A stretch of 64,000 nt of DNA from Thermoleophilia bacterium (GCA_025929895.1 JAICPI010000001.1:33350-97349); one strand, 5' to 3'; shown: positions 28,142 through 38,911, counted from the first letter of the stretch. Made by a program: numbers and translations. The notes: generated by a model not told the origin, from the letters alone.

Positions 28142-28159
28142 ATGGGCCGAACGGCCCAT
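28142..28159. promoter_or_regulatory. 18-bp palindrome, copy B (ATGGGCCGAACGGCCCAT)
   Basis: The only copy with perfectly paired arms. It lies between the divergent kinase gene and the candidate RNA/ispH, and its last base is the first base of a -35 hexamer for the rightward promoter, centred about 43 bp before the expected start site, a typical activator position. Confidence 0.6.
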
Positions 28160-28187
28160 TGAGCGGAGACGGCCCGCCAGCTAGCTT
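28159..28187 (+). promoter_or_regulatory. Sigma70-type promoter upstream of the candidate RNA and ispH
   Basis: TTGAGC (28159-28164), a 17-bp spacer and TAGCTT (28182-28187). Transcription should begin near 28194 and run into a strong terminator about 100 nt later. Confidence 0.55.
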
Positions 28188-28194
28188 GGTCGGC

Positions 28195-28297
28195 ACTGGG
28201 CGATGCGAACCGCGGCCATCTGGCCTTTAGCGACCGCGGTAAGCACATTGAAGAGGCCGGCTGCACCGACCCCCCGAAGCAGCCGGCCTTTTCATTT
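28195..28297 (+). ncRNA. Candidate structured small RNA or ispH leader/attenuator
   Basis: About 100 nt between a promoter and an intrinsic terminator, with no convincing reading frame. ACCGCGG (28209-28215) pairs with CCGCGGT (28234-28240), enclosing a GGCC/GGCC hairpin and extended outward by TGC/GCA. The terminator helix follows directly. It could be a free sRNA or a leader that controls read-through to ispH, whose ATG is 22 nt past the terminator. No known riboswitch class was recognised. Confidence 0.45.
28255..28297 (+). terminator. Intrinsic terminator 22 nt before ispH
   Basis: A perfect 10-bp stem, GGCCGGCTGC with GCAGCCGGCC, around a 14-nt loop, followed by TTTTCATTT. It is the only terminator in the window with a real T-tract, and it lies just upstream of a co-directional gene. 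Confidence 0.8.
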
Positions 28298-28318
28298 CCC
28301 GCGGCTACGATCAGGACG

Positions 28319-29275
28319 ATGGTCAAGCGCGTCCTCTTGGCATCGCCGCGCGGCTACTGCGCCGGCGTCGAGCGGGCCGTCGACACGGTCGAGCTCGCGC
28401 TCGACCATTACGGCGCCCCGATCTACGTCCGCAAGCAGATCGTGCACAACGCCCACGTCGTGCGCGAGCTCGAGGAGCGCGGCGCGATCTTCGTCGACAG
28501 CGAGCAGGAGGCGCCCGAGGGAGCCACGATCGTGTTCTCCGCCCACGGGGTGGCGCCGGCCGTGCACGCGAACGCCGCGGCGCGCGGCCTGAACACGATC
28601 GACGCGACGTGCCCGCTCGTGACGAAGGTGCACGTGCAGGCGCGGCGGTTCGCGGCGGAGGGGTACACGGTCATCCTGATCGGCCACGCGGGCCACGAGG
28701 AGGTCGAGGGCACGATGGGCGAGGCGCCCGAGTCGACGATCCTGATCGAGTCGGTCGCCGACGCCGAGGCGCTGGCGTTCCCACCGGACGCGAAGCTCGC
28801 GTACATCACGCAGACGACGCTCTCGGTCGACGAGACCGGCGAGATCATCAAGGTCCTGCGCCGCCGCTTCCCGCAGGTCCACGCGCCGAAGCGCGAGGAC
28901 ATCTGCTACGCGACCTCCAACAGGCAATGGGCGGTGAAGGAGATGCTCGGCGAGATCCAGCTGCTGCTCGTGATCGGGTCGCGGAACTCGTCGAACTCGA
29001 ACCGCCTCGTCGAGGTCGCGCGGGCGAACGGGGTCGCCGCGTACCTGATCGACGACGACACCGACATCCGCGAGGACTGGCTCGACGGGGTCGAGACGGC
29101 CGGCGTGACCTCCGGCGCGTCCGCACCGGAGAAGCTCGTCACCCGCGTCTGCGACTGGTTCCGCGCCCGCGGCGTCGCCGAGGTGGAGCCCTACCGACTC
29201 GTCGAGGAGGACGTGGAGTTCCGGCTCCCGGTCGAGCTGCGCCGCGAGCTCGCGCTGGCGGAAGCGCAACGCTGA
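28319..29275 (+). CDS. ispH: 4-hydroxy-3-methylbut-2-enyl diphosphate reductase
   Basis: A 318-residue [4Fe-4S] enzyme performing the last step of the MEP isoprenoid pathway (HMBPP to IPP and DMAPP). The cluster cysteines are Cys14 (PRGYCAGVERAV), the Cys of DATCPLVTKVH and that of DICYATSNRQ. The catalytic Glu motif (GHEEVEGTMGEAP) and the SRNSSNSNRL block are intact. Normal length. Expression may pass through the upstream terminator or start at a TACGAT element immediately before the ATG. Confidence 0.97.
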   Translation: MVKRVLLASPRGYCAGVERAVDTVELALDHYGAPIYVRKQIVHNAHVVRELEERGAIFVDSEQEAPEGATIVFSAHGVAPAVHANAAARGLNTIDATCPLVTKVHVQARRFAAEGYTVILIGHAGHEEVEGTMGEAPESTILIESVADAEALAFPPDAKLAYITQTTLSVDETGEIIKVLRRRFPQVHAPKREDICYATSNRQWAVKEMLGEIQLLLVIGSRNSSNSNRLVEVARANGVAAYLIDDDTDIREDWLDGVETAGVTSGASAPEKLVTRVCDWFRARGVAEVEPYRLVEEDVEFRLPVELRRELALAEAQR

Positions 29276-30243
29276 AGCGCACGGCCGCCGTCCTGGGCGT
29301 GATCGCGCTCGCCTTCGTCGCCGCCGCCGGCGGCTACCTGCTTCGCGACGCCCAGAACCTCGAGCCGCGCACGTGGAGCCACTGCGTCGACGCCGCATCG
29401 GGGTACGACGTGCAGTACCCGTCGGACTGGAACGCCGCGGGCGGCGCCGTCGCGTGCCGCTTCTTCGACCCCGAGCCGTTCGCCGTGCCCGCCGACAGCG
29501 ACTTCGGCGGAACGGCGCTCGAGGTGTTCCCGCAGGAAGAGGCCTTCGACGAGGCGCTCGCGTCGCTGATCGACAGCCGCTTCTACCGGACGGAGCTGCG
29601 CGAGCAGGTGACGATCGGAGGGCGGACCGCGTTCAGGCTCGAGCTCGTCTCGACCGGCCAGGGTCTCGCCGACAGCGGCACCCGGAGCTACGGCTACCTG
29701 TTCCGCGGCGACGGCGGCCCGTCCGTGCTCGTGCAGACGACGGCCCTGCCCGGTGACCGCATCCGGCATCGAGACGTCGTCGATCACGCGGCGCAGACGA
29801 TCGTCCTCTTCCCGCCCGCCTCGACCGAGGACGAGTCCTCGAGCGTGCTGCCCGGAGCGCTCGAGGAGAAGCGTGCGGCGATCCTCGAGGCGGCGCAGGC
29901 GGGGGACTACGACGCCGTCGCCGCGCTCGCCGATCCCGACGAGTTCTCCTACTCGTTCGGCGGCCCGTTCCCCGGTGGCCCGGCCGCGTTCTGGCGGCAG
30001 GAGGCGGAGCAGGGTCAGGATCCGCTCGAGGCGCTCGCGATCATCCTCCAGCTGCCGTACACGCTCGCGACTGGCCTCTACGTGTGGCCGTTCGCCTACG
30101 ACAAGACCGTCGACACGATCACCGACTATGAGATCGAGCTGCTCGAAGCGCTCGACGTCACCTTCGTCGGCGAGGGTTATCTGGGCTGGCGCGCGGGGTT
30201 CACGCCCGACGGGCGCTGGACCTTCTTCGTCGCGGGCGACTGA
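29272..30243 (+). CDS. Membrane-anchored or secreted protein of unknown function; possible CTG start
   Basis: A product of about 323 residues. The frame opens with CTG at 29272, whose CTGA overlaps the ispH stop and would give LKRTAAVLGVIALAFVAAAGGYLL, a textbook signal anchor. The first conventional start is the GTG at 29299, which would remove the basic N-terminus. The first domain (about residues 40-170) resembles small lipoprotein-like domains that bind short peptides or surfaces (DVQYPSDWN), and the second (about 195-320) is a different alpha+beta domain. I do not recognise a family. The 3' end overlaps the convergent tag gene by 44 bp. Confidence 0.6.
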   Translation: MKRTAAVLGVIALAFVAAAGGYLLRDAQNLEPRTWSHCVDAASGYDVQYPSDWNAAGGAVACRFFDPEPFAVPADSDFGGTALEVFPQEEAFDEALASLIDSRFYRTELREQVTIGGRTAFRLELVSTGQGLADSGTRSYGYLFRGDGGPSVLVQTTALPGDRIRHRDVVDHAAQTIVLFPPASTEDESSSVLPGALEEKRAAILEAAQAGDYDAVAALADPDEFSYSFGGPFPGGPAAFWRQEAEQGQDPLEALAIILQLPYTLATGLYVWPFAYDKTVDTITDYEIELLEALDVTFVGEGYLGWRAGFTPDGRWTFFVAGD

Positions 30244-30790
30244 CCTCCGAGTAGCGGAAGCAGTCGGTCGTGTGGTCGTTGACGAGGCCGGCCGCCTGCA
30301 TGAACGCGTAGCAGACCGTCGGGCCGACGAAGCGGAAGCCCCGGCGCTTCAGCTCCTTCGACATCGCTTTCGACTCCGACGTCTCCGCGGGGATCTCGCC
30401 CAGCGCGCGCCACGCGTTCACTTTCGGCTCGCCGTCGACGAACGACCAGAGGAGCTCCGCCAGCGGGACGTCGAGCGCGAGGATCCGCTGCGCGTTGTTC
30501 ACGGTCGACTCGACCTTCAACCGGTTGCGGACGATCCCGGGATCGGCGAGCAACCGCTCGACGTGCTTCGGCGTGTAGCGCGCGACCTTCGCCGCGTCGA
30601 AGCCGTCGAACGCGCGCCGGTAGCCCTCCCGCTTGCGCAGGATCGTCAGCCAGGAGAGCCCGGCCTGCGCGCCCTCGAGCGTGAGCAGCTCGAAGAGCGC
30701 GCGGTCGTCGCGGAGCGGGACGCCCCACTCCGCGTCGTGGTACTCGACGTACTCCGGCACGCCCGCCGGGACCCAGCCGCAGCGGTTCAT
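30200..30790 (-). CDS. tag: DNA-3-methyladenine glycosylase I
   Basis: A 196-residue base-excision enzyme that removes 3-methyladenine. The family text CGWV (residues 4-7), EYHDAEWGVPLRDDRALFELLTLEGAQAGLSW, the HhH-containing middle and FVGPTVCYAFMQAAGLVNDH with the zinc-site Cys/His set are clear. The ATG overlaps the stop of the preceding gene (ATGA). The C-terminus has a basic tail ([13 protein letters not shown]) that overlaps the convergent gene. Confidence 0.94.
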   Translation of the reverse strand: MNRCGWVPAGVPEYVEYHDAEWGVPLRDDRALFELLTLEGAQAGLSWLTILRKREGYRRAFDGFDAAKVARYTPKHVERLLADPGIVRNRLKVESTVNNAQRILALDVPLAELLWSFVDGEPKVNAWRALGEIPAETSESKAMSKELKRRGFRFVGPTVCYAFMQAAGLVNDHTTDCFRYSEVSRPRRRRSSARRA

Positions 30791-31265
30791 CCGGTCTCGT
30801 ATGCGACGTAGGCGTTCTTGCGGAGCTCGACGCCGTCGCGGTCGTAGAGGTAGGCGCGCCCGTTCCAGCCGATCGTCGCGATCGCCTCCCCGTCGCCCGC
30901 CCACCACAGCCCGCGCGAGAACGAGCCGGGCGGAACGCGGAACGCGTGCACGAGCTCGTCGCCGTCCCACAGCTCGACGGCGGCGGCGGCGCGTCGGTTG
31001 CCGGGCACGTGGGAGACGCCCACCGCGACGAGCTCGTCGGGGGCGACGGCGACCTTCGAGACCGCGAGCGTGTCGGGGCGGCGCCCGGGGAACGCGCCGG
31101 CGAGCAGCGCCTCCGACTGCGACGCCGTCTCGCGCGAGCTCTGGAGGTCGATCACGAGCCGCGACGGCGCCTGCGGGGCGTCCTGCTCCGCGGGCGAGCG
31201 CAGCGCATCCACGGCGACGACGAGGCCGAGGACCGCGACCGCGGCGACGGCGAGCCGGTTCGCGG

Positions 31266-31269
<4 letters not shown>
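30787..31269 (-). CDS. Single-span membrane or secreted protein of unknown function
   Basis: A 160-residue protein with GTG start at 31269, coupled to ileS (GTGA) and to tag (ATGA). One N-terminal membrane segment (about residues 5-22, LAVAAVAVLGLVVAVDAL) is followed by a beta-rich extracytoplasmic domain that looks like part of a propeller (AVELWDGDELVHAF, WWAGDGEAIATIGWNGRAYLYDRDG). No catalytic motif seen. The sandwich position between ileS and tag suggests only co-transcription. Confidence 0.6.
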
Positions 31270-34334
<3,065 letters not shown>

Positions 34335-34440
34335 TGCGACGATTCTAGGGCCGAGTTAGCGGCAGCCCCCGCTGGGAACAACCCGTCCTCCGGTGTCGTT
34401 TGAATACACGGACGGCAATCGAGAAAGGACACGAACCCGA

Positions 34441-34767
34441 ATGGCAAACCCGGTGACCGAGCAGACCTTCGACCAGGAGGTGCTCAAGAGCGACCAGCCC
34501 GTGATCGTCGATTTCTGGGCGGAGTGGTGCGGCCCGTGCCACGCCGTGGCGCCCGTCCTCGAGAAGATCGCCGACGAGCGGCAGGGCGAGCTCAAGGTCG
34601 TCAAGGTGAACATCGACGAGGAGCAGGGGCTGGCGCAGCGCTACGGGATCGTCTCGATCCCGACGATGGTGCTGTTCAAGGACGGCGAGCCCGCAGCCGC
34701 GGCGATCGGAGCGCAGCCGAAGGGCTCGCTCGAGCGCTCGCTGGGGCTGGTCGAAGTCGAGGCCTAG
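34441..34767 (+). CDS. trxA: Thioredoxin
   Basis: A 108-residue classical thioredoxin with active site WCGPC (WAEWCGPCHAVAPVLEK, about residues 29-45) and the cis-Pro loop YGIVSIPTMVLFKDGEP. The ATG at 34441 is preceded by AGAAAGGAC. It is divergent from ileS and ends at a strong hairpin. It is a plausible reductant for the peroxiredoxin at 43137, although the two genes are far apart. Confidence 0.97.
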   Translation: MANPVTEQTFDQEVLKSDQPVIVDFWAEWCGPCHAVAPVLEKIADERQGELKVVKVNIDEEQGLAQRYGIVSIPTMVLFKDGEPAAAAIGAQPKGSLERSLGLVEVEA

Positions 34768-34783
34768 CGGCCGAGGAACTGCG

Positions 34784-34812
34784 GAGGCCGAGGGCTACTC
34801 GCCCTCGGCCTC
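34784..34812. terminator. Bidirectional terminator hairpin between trxA and the DUF2231 gene
   Basis: GAGGCCGAGGGC pairs perfectly with GCCCTCGGCCTC (12 bp) around a 5-nt loop. The DUF2231 gene's stop codon lies in the loop, so its last codons form one arm. It should stop both convergent transcripts. Confidence 0.7.
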
Positions 34813-35346
34813 GCGCTTCTCGGGCGTCGGCACCGGCGCCGCAGCCTTGCGCGCCGGCTCGTCGACGAGGTTGAGCACGCGCATGCCGTGCACGAAGACG
34901 ACGCTGCCCCCGAGCCAGCCGCCGAGCGTCAGCAGCAGGTAGCCCACGATCGTGAGCACGTACGGGGCCGCCTCGACGTCGCCTGCGTCGAACGACTCCT
35001 TGCCGACGATCACCGCGGCGAGGAACACCGCGCTCGCGAGCAGCATCGCGATCATGTGCGCCGTCGTCGTGCGCCAGAGCGGCGTGCCGCTCTCGATCCG
35101 GAGCCAGTCCGCGAACCCCGTGATCGCCGTGACCACGGTCGAGATCAGCGCGAACACGAGCGCGAGCCACCAGCCGTGCGTGGCCGCGTTCGTGCTGATC
35201 CCGAGCACGTCGGCGGTCGCGGCGACGACCGCGAAGGTGTAGGTGCCGATCGTGACGTCCGTCAGCGGCGGGTGGATCGGGTGGCCGGGCAAGCCCCGCC
35301 AGAGATAGTCGAGCGAGAAGCCGTCGTTCTCGCGGCGGGTGTTCAC
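34795..35346 (-). CDS. DUF2231-type membrane protein
   Basis: A 183-residue protein with four hydrophobic helices and the family's opening text GLPGHPIHPPLTDVTIGTYTF with conserved His-Pro pairs, ending in a charged tail. The family may bind haem or metal through these histidines, but function is not established. The GTG start at 35346 overlaps the stop of the PqqC-like gene (GTGA). Confidence 0.8.
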   Translation of the reverse strand: MNTRRENDGFSLDYLWRGLPGHPIHPPLTDVTIGTYTFAVVAATADVLGISTNAATHGWWLALVFALISTVVTAITGFADWLRIESGTPLWRTTTAHMIAMLLASAVFLAAVIVGKESFDAGDVEAAPYVLTIVGYLLLTLGGWLGGSVVFVHGMRVLNLVDEPARKAAAPVPTPEKREAEGE

Positions 35347-35954
35347 GCGGCGCCCGCGGCCCGCCGCTCGACGCCGTCGAGCAGCGACCAGTTTCCGCGC
35401 AACGCCGCCTCGGCCGACGCGACGATGCGGTCTTCGTCCTCCGGGCGCGCTCGCTCGAGCGTGCGCCGGGAGAGCTCCGCGTGCTCGTGGTCGCGCTCGG
35501 CGTGCAGCTCGAAGTAGCGCGTGCCCTTCGTGTTCGGCTCGAACCCGTACCAGCGCGTGAGCCCCTCCAGCTTCGTCCGCGAGATCTCCGGCTGCGCCGA
35601 CTCGATCGCGAACAGCGCAGCCGCCCCCTCGACACCCTCGCCGAGCCACGCCGCGATGCAGTCGGCAGTCTCCGCGCTCGGCGCGCGGTCGAGATCGGCT
35701 CCGAGTGCCCCCGCGAAGTCGTCCCAGAGCTCGACGTGCGCGGCCTCCTCCGCAGCGTGACCCTCGTCCGAGGCGGTCGCCGCGAGCCCGGCCAGCGCCG
35801 TGACGGCGTGGCGGTACTCCCCCGCGTAGTACGCGAGCTCGTCGCGGGTCAGCTCGCCCATCTCCCAGCGGCGATAGAAGGGATGGCGCAGGACGTTCCA
35901 GCGGTCGCTGACCGCATCCAGACGCTCGAACAGGTTCACGGCGGCTCCTTTCAC
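35343..35954 (-). CDS. Haem-oxygenase-fold protein (TENA/PqqC/CADD-like)
   Basis: A 203-residue all-helical protein with the PqqC/TenA-like opening NVLRHPFYRRWEMGELTRDELAYYAGEYRHAV and conserved His/Glu positions (EAAHVELWDDF, YFELHAERDHEHAE) that could hold a di-iron centre, as in CADD-type oxidases. The specific reaction is unknown; no PQQ or thiamine genes are near. A Met-Lys-Gly-Ala start at 35954 is followed by a possible second start VNLFERL six residues later. Confidence 0.75.
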   Translation of the reverse strand: MKGAAVNLFERLDAVSDRWNVLRHPFYRRWEMGELTRDELAYYAGEYRHAVTALAGLAATASDEGHAAEEAAHVELWDDFAGALGADLDRAPSAETADCIAAWLGEGVEGAAALFAIESAQPEISRTKLEGLTRWYGFEPNTKGTRYFELHAERDHEHAELSRRTLERARPEDEDRIVASAEAALRGNWSLLDGVERRAAGAA

Positions 35955-36002
35955 GATCCGGTGGCGGGGATCGTACGGGGCGCGCCGGCCGGGCGCTACG
36001 GG

Positions 36003-36152
36003 CTAGGAAGGATTCGTGCGCTCGAGGAAGGCGAGGAAGGCGGCGTGCTTCGCCAGGTACGCCTCGATCTCCAGCACGCCCGCGCCGGCCCAGTCCTCGA
36101 GCCAGGTCTCGGACAGATCGTCGGAGATGGCGTGGAAACCGCGTTCGCTCAT
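36003..36152 (-). CDS. Small conserved-looking protein, 49 residues
   Basis: An ATG at 36152 opens MSERGFHAISDDLSETWLEDWAG, followed by an amphipathic helix (EIEAYLAKHAAFLAFLERT). It is rich in acidic and aromatic residues and has no signal or membrane segment. An in-frame start at 36188 would overlap the palindrome at 36187, so the shorter form is preferred. Function unknown. Confidence 0.5.
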   Translation of the reverse strand: MSERGFHAISDDLSETWLEDWAGAGVLEIEAYLAKHAAFLAFLERTNPS

Positions 36153-36186
36153 GACCGAATGATCGGCGCGGACTCCGCCGGCGGCC

Positions 36187-36204
36187 ATGGGCCGAACGGC
36201 TCAT
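36187..36204. promoter_or_regulatory. 18-bp palindrome, copy C (ATGGGCCGAACGGCTCAT)
   Basis: One arm mismatch. It lies 18 nt upstream of a TATACA -10 element and 34 bp before the GTG of the diacylglycerol-kinase-like gene. A further half-site-like CGTTCGGGCC follows at 36213-36222. Confidence 0.55.
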
Positions 36205-36222
36205 CTTGCGGACGTTCGGGCC

Positions 36223-36228
36223 TATACA
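36223..36228 (+). promoter_or_regulatory. Probable -10 element (TATACA) of the lipid-kinase gene
   Basis: TATACA ends 10 nt before the GTG start at 36239. The expected start site is within 4 nt of the start codon, implying a leaderless mRNA. Confidence 0.5.
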
Positions 36229-36238
36229 TTCCGGCCGA

Positions 36239-37063
36239 GTGGGAGGCTTCCTGATCGTCAACCCGCGGTCGGGGAGCGACAGCCCCTCGGCCGACGACCT
36301 CGCCGAGGAGGCACGTGGCCTCGGGATCGGGGTGCACGAGCTCCGTCCCGGCGACGACCTCGAGGCGCTCGCGCGGGGGGCGGACGCCGACGCGCTCGGG
36401 ATGGCGGGCGGGGACGGCTCCCTCGCGCCGGTCGCGGCGGTGGCGCTCGAGCGCGACCTGCCCTTCGTCTGCGTGCCGTTCGGGACCCGGAACCACTTCG
36501 CCCGGGACCTCGGGCTCGATCGCGACGACCCGGTCGCCGCGCTCCGCGCGTTCGGGGGAGCGGAGCGTCGCGTCGACGTCGGGCGGGCCGGCGAGCGTCT
36601 GTTCCTCAACAACGTCTCACTCGGGATGTACGCGCGGCTCGTCCACGAGCGCGAGCGGAACCGCCGCGGGCGCCAGGCGCTGGCGCGGCTGCGCGCGATC
36701 GCGATCGCGCTCCGGCACTTCTCCGAGCGCGGGCTCTTCGTCGACGGTGAGCCCGTGGACGTCCGCGTCCTCCTCGTCTCGAACAACGCGTACGCGCTCG
36801 ACCTGCTCTCGGTCGGCGAGCGCGAGCGGCTCGACGAAGGGCTGCTCCACCTCTACGCGGGCAGCGGGATCGTGCGCGCGAACTGGACGGAGCGAAGCGC
36901 GGAGCGGTTCGAGGTCGACGCGCGGGCCGGCCACCTGCGGGCCGCGGTCGACGGCGAGCCCGAGCGGCTCGAGACCCCGATCGTGTTTCGCGTCGAGCCC
37001 CGCGCGCTACGCGTGCTGCTGCCGCCAGGCGTCGAGGACGTCGCCGACGTGGAAGGCGAGTGA
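36239..37063 (+). CDS. Diacylglycerol kinase catalytic domain (lipid kinase-like) protein
   Basis: A 274-residue NAD/DGK-fold kinase. The family motifs are FLIVNPRSGSDSP at the N-terminus, MAGGDGSLAPVAAVAL (GGDG phosphate-binding loop, about residues 61-76) and VPFGTRNHFARDLGL. The C-terminal beta-sandwich ends VDGEPERLETPIVFRVEP. Substrates in the family are diacylglycerol or sphingosine-like lipids; the exact one is unknown. The GTG start fits a leaderless promoter; a TTG at 36206 would lie upstream of the -10 element. Confidence 0.88.
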   Translation: MGGFLIVNPRSGSDSPSADDLAEEARGLGIGVHELRPGDDLEALARGADADALGMAGGDGSLAPVAAVALERDLPFVCVPFGTRNHFARDLGLDRDDPVAALRAFGGAERRVDVGRAGERLFLNNVSLGMYARLVHERERNRRGRQALARLRAIAIALRHFSERGLFVDGEPVDVRVLLVSNNAYALDLLSVGERERLDEGLLHLYAGSGIVRANWTERSAERFEVDARAGHLRAAVDGEPERLETPIVFRVEPRALRVLLPPGVEDVADVEGE

Positions 37064-37501
37064 GCCGGGTAGCTCGTCCGGCGCGAACCACCGCACCTCG
37101 CTGACGTCGTCGGCGGCTTTCGGCTCCCCCCTCGGCGCGACCGCGGTCCAGTAGAGGTTCAGCGTCGGCTCGCCGTCGGCATACGTGTCCATCCAGACGC
37201 CGACGAAGTCGCGCGGCTCGACCTCGAGCCCGGTCTCCTCGCGGAGCTCGCGGCGCAGGGCGTCGTGCGGATGCTCGCCGGCGCCGACGAAGCCGCCGGG
37301 CAGGTCCCAGCGTCCCGCATACGGATCCTGTGCGCGGCGGGCGAGCAGCAGGCGGCCGTCGCGCTCGACCAGGGCGCACGCCGTGACCGACGAGCGCTCG
37401 TAGTGGCGGAGCCCGCACGTGGAGCACTCGAAGGTGCCGTCGGCGGGCTCGATCGGGGCTCCGCAACGGGGGCAGTGCTTCCACTCCGCGAGGCGGCTCA
37501 C
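37007..37501 (-). CDS. NUDIX hydrolase with N-terminal zinc ribbon
   Basis: A 164-residue protein with a zinc ribbon (HCPRCGAPIEP...FECSTCGL, four Cys in about residues 9-31) followed by a Nudix domain. The Nudix box GGFVGAGEHPHDALRRELREETGLE is complete except for its variable spacing residues. NudC-like architecture, so NADH or capped-RNA pyrophosphohydrolase activity is possible. The GTG start at 37501 was chosen, since it precedes the zinc ribbon. The 3' end overlaps the convergent lipid-kinase gene by 57 bp. Confidence 0.87.
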   Translation of the reverse strand: MSRLAEWKHCPRCGAPIEPADGTFECSTCGLRHYERSSVTACALVERDGRLLLARRAQDPYAGRWDLPGGFVGAGEHPHDALRRELREETGLEVEPRDFVGVWMDTYADGEPTLNLYWTAVAPRGEPKAADDVSEVRWFAPDELPGSLAFHVGDVLDAWRQQHA

Positions 37502-37520
37502 GTCGGGCAGGATACGGCCC

Positions 37521-37661
37521 GTGCCCGAGCAGCCCGAGCCCACGGAAAGAGAGCAGGAGGAGGCGACCGAGCGCCTACCGGACGAAGACGCGATGCGGTA
37601 CCCGGGACACGAGGACCCGCCCTCGGTGCAGGATCCCGATCCGCCCTCGGCGGACTCGTGA
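37521..37661 (+). CDS. Small acidic proline-rich protein, 46 residues
   Basis: A GTG-initiated frame (VPEQPEPTEREQEEATERLP) that ends in a GTGA overlap with the cyclic-nucleotide-binding gene. The product is very acidic, Pro-rich and probably disordered. Coupling to the next gene is the main support; low-complexity overprinting is the alternative. Confidence 0.45.
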   Translation: MPEQPEPTEREQEEATERLPDEDAMRYPGHEDPPSVQDPDPPSADS

Positions 37662-38029
37662 GCCCGGTCGCCCGGCACGAGTTCTCCCGCATCCCGCTCC
37701 TCGCCTCGCTCCCCGGCGAGCGGCTCGCGCAGCTCGCGCCCCGGATGCGGCGGGAGACCGTCCTGCCGGGGAAGACGGTCGTGATCGAGGGCGAGCCGGG
37801 CGAGCGGTTCTACGTCGTCCTCAACGGCATGCTCGAGGTCAGCCAGGCGGGGCGCGGCCAGCGCACCCTGCTGCGACCGGGCGACTACTTCGGCGAGGTC
37901 TCGCTCGTGATGGACATGCCTCGGACGGCGTCGGTGCGCGCGGTCACGCCCGTCACTGTGGCCAGCTGCGACAAGGCCGCGTTCGACGAGTACATCCGGC
38001 CGCTGTTCGCGGAGGACACGCCCGCGTAG
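37658..38029 (+). CDS. Small cyclic-nucleotide-binding domain protein
   Basis: A 123-residue protein consisting of one cNMP-binding fold (RIPLLASLPGERLAQLAPRM, IEGEPGERFYVVLNGMLEVSQ, GDYFGEVSLVMDMPRTASVRAV). The phosphate cassette FGEVSLVMDMPRTASV carries the Arg expected to bind the cyclic phosphate. There is no HTH domain, so it is not a CRP regulator; it may act by protein contact. Confidence 0.85.
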   Translation: MSPVARHEFSRIPLLASLPGERLAQLAPRMRRETVLPGKTVVIEGEPGERFYVVLNGMLEVSQAGRGQRTLLRPGDYFGEVSLVMDMPRTASVRAVTPVTVASCDKAAFDEYIRPLFAEDTPA

Positions 38030-38076
38030 TCCTTAACACTCTCCGGCACCGTGAGCCCACACGCTCCGGCACCGGG

Positions 38077-38892
38077 CTATGACGCTTCGGCGAGCACCGC
38101 GTCCGAGAGCTCGGGCCAGGCGCGCTTTGCCTGCTCGTTCCACTGGTCGAAGTCGAGGTCGGAGAGGCAACAGAGGGCGAGGTCGGCGTCGGGATCGATC
38201 CAGAGGAACGACCCGCTCCCGCCGAAGTGGCCGAACGTCCGTGGCGAGTTGCGCGCGCCGGTCCAGTGCGGGGACTTGGCGTCGCGGATCTCGACCCCGA
38301 GGCCCCAGTCGTTCGGCTCCATGCGGCCGAAGTCGGGCAGTACGCCCACGAGCCCCGGGAAGGCGACGCTCGTCGCCTCGTCCAGCGTCTCGCTCGACAC
38401 GAGCGTCGGGCGGAGCAGCTCGCGCGCGAGCTCGACCAGGTCGAGCAACGTGCCGTAGAGGCCGGACCCCGGCGAGCCGCGCAACTCGCCCGAGAACTCG
38501 AGCGGCTCGAGCACCGCCTCCGTCAGGTACTCGACGAAGGGCATCTCCGCGCGGCGCTCGAGGTGCTGCGCGAGCACCTCGAACCCGGCGTTCGAGTAGA
38601 TGCGCCGCTCCCCGGGTGGGGCCAGCGGCACCGTGCCGTCGAAGGGGAGGCCGGACGCGTGCGCGAGCAGGTGGCGGACGGACGAGCCCGGCGGCCCCGC
38701 GTCCTCGTCGAGGTCGACGACCCCCTCCTCCGCCGCCACGAGCACGGCGAGCGCGGTGACCGGCTTCGTCACCGAGGCCCACCGGAACTCGCGCCCCTCG
38801 TCGCCGCGCCAGGCGCGAAGCCCGTCGGGATCGACGACCGCGACCGCGACGTGCTCGGGTGGCCACGCATCGACGTGTTCGAGGGCCTTCAC
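38077..38892 (-). CDS. Serine hydrolase of the beta-lactamase/penicillin-binding class C fold
   Basis: A 271-residue protein with the SxxK motif SVTK (RWASVTKPVTALAVL, about residues 42-56), the Y-x-N motif IYSNAGFE, and a C-terminal HFGGSG block in place of KTG. No signal peptide, so a cytoplasmic esterase, amidase or peptidase is more likely than a beta-lactamase. The GTG start at 38892 lies only 19 bp from the divergent RidA start, so promoters must overlap coding sequence. Confidence 0.85.
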   Translation of the reverse strand: MKALEHVDAWPPEHVAVAVVDPDGLRAWRGDEGREFRWASVTKPVTALAVLVAAEEGVVDLDEDAGPPGSSVRHLLAHASGLPFDGTVPLAPPGERRIYSNAGFEVLAQHLERRAEMPFVEYLTEAVLEPLEFSGELRGSPGSGLYGTLLDLVELARELLRPTLVSSETLDEATSVAFPGLVGVLPDFGRMEPNDWGLGVEIRDAKSPHWTGARNSPRTFGHFGGSGSFLWIDPDADLALCCLSDLDFDQWNEQAKRAWPELSDAVLAEAS

Positions 38893-38911
38893 GCGCGGCG
38901 ATACTAGATGG

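Noticed and set aside
25784..28162. A 792-residue plus-strand frame
   Set aside because: It lies antisense to the five-GAF kinase and is Arg/Glu/Asp low-complexity text, a product of high G+C codon bias.
34335..34440. A T-box leader before ileS
   Set aside because: No specifier stem or T-box-like sequence matching the conserved bulge was found in the divergent spacer with trxA.
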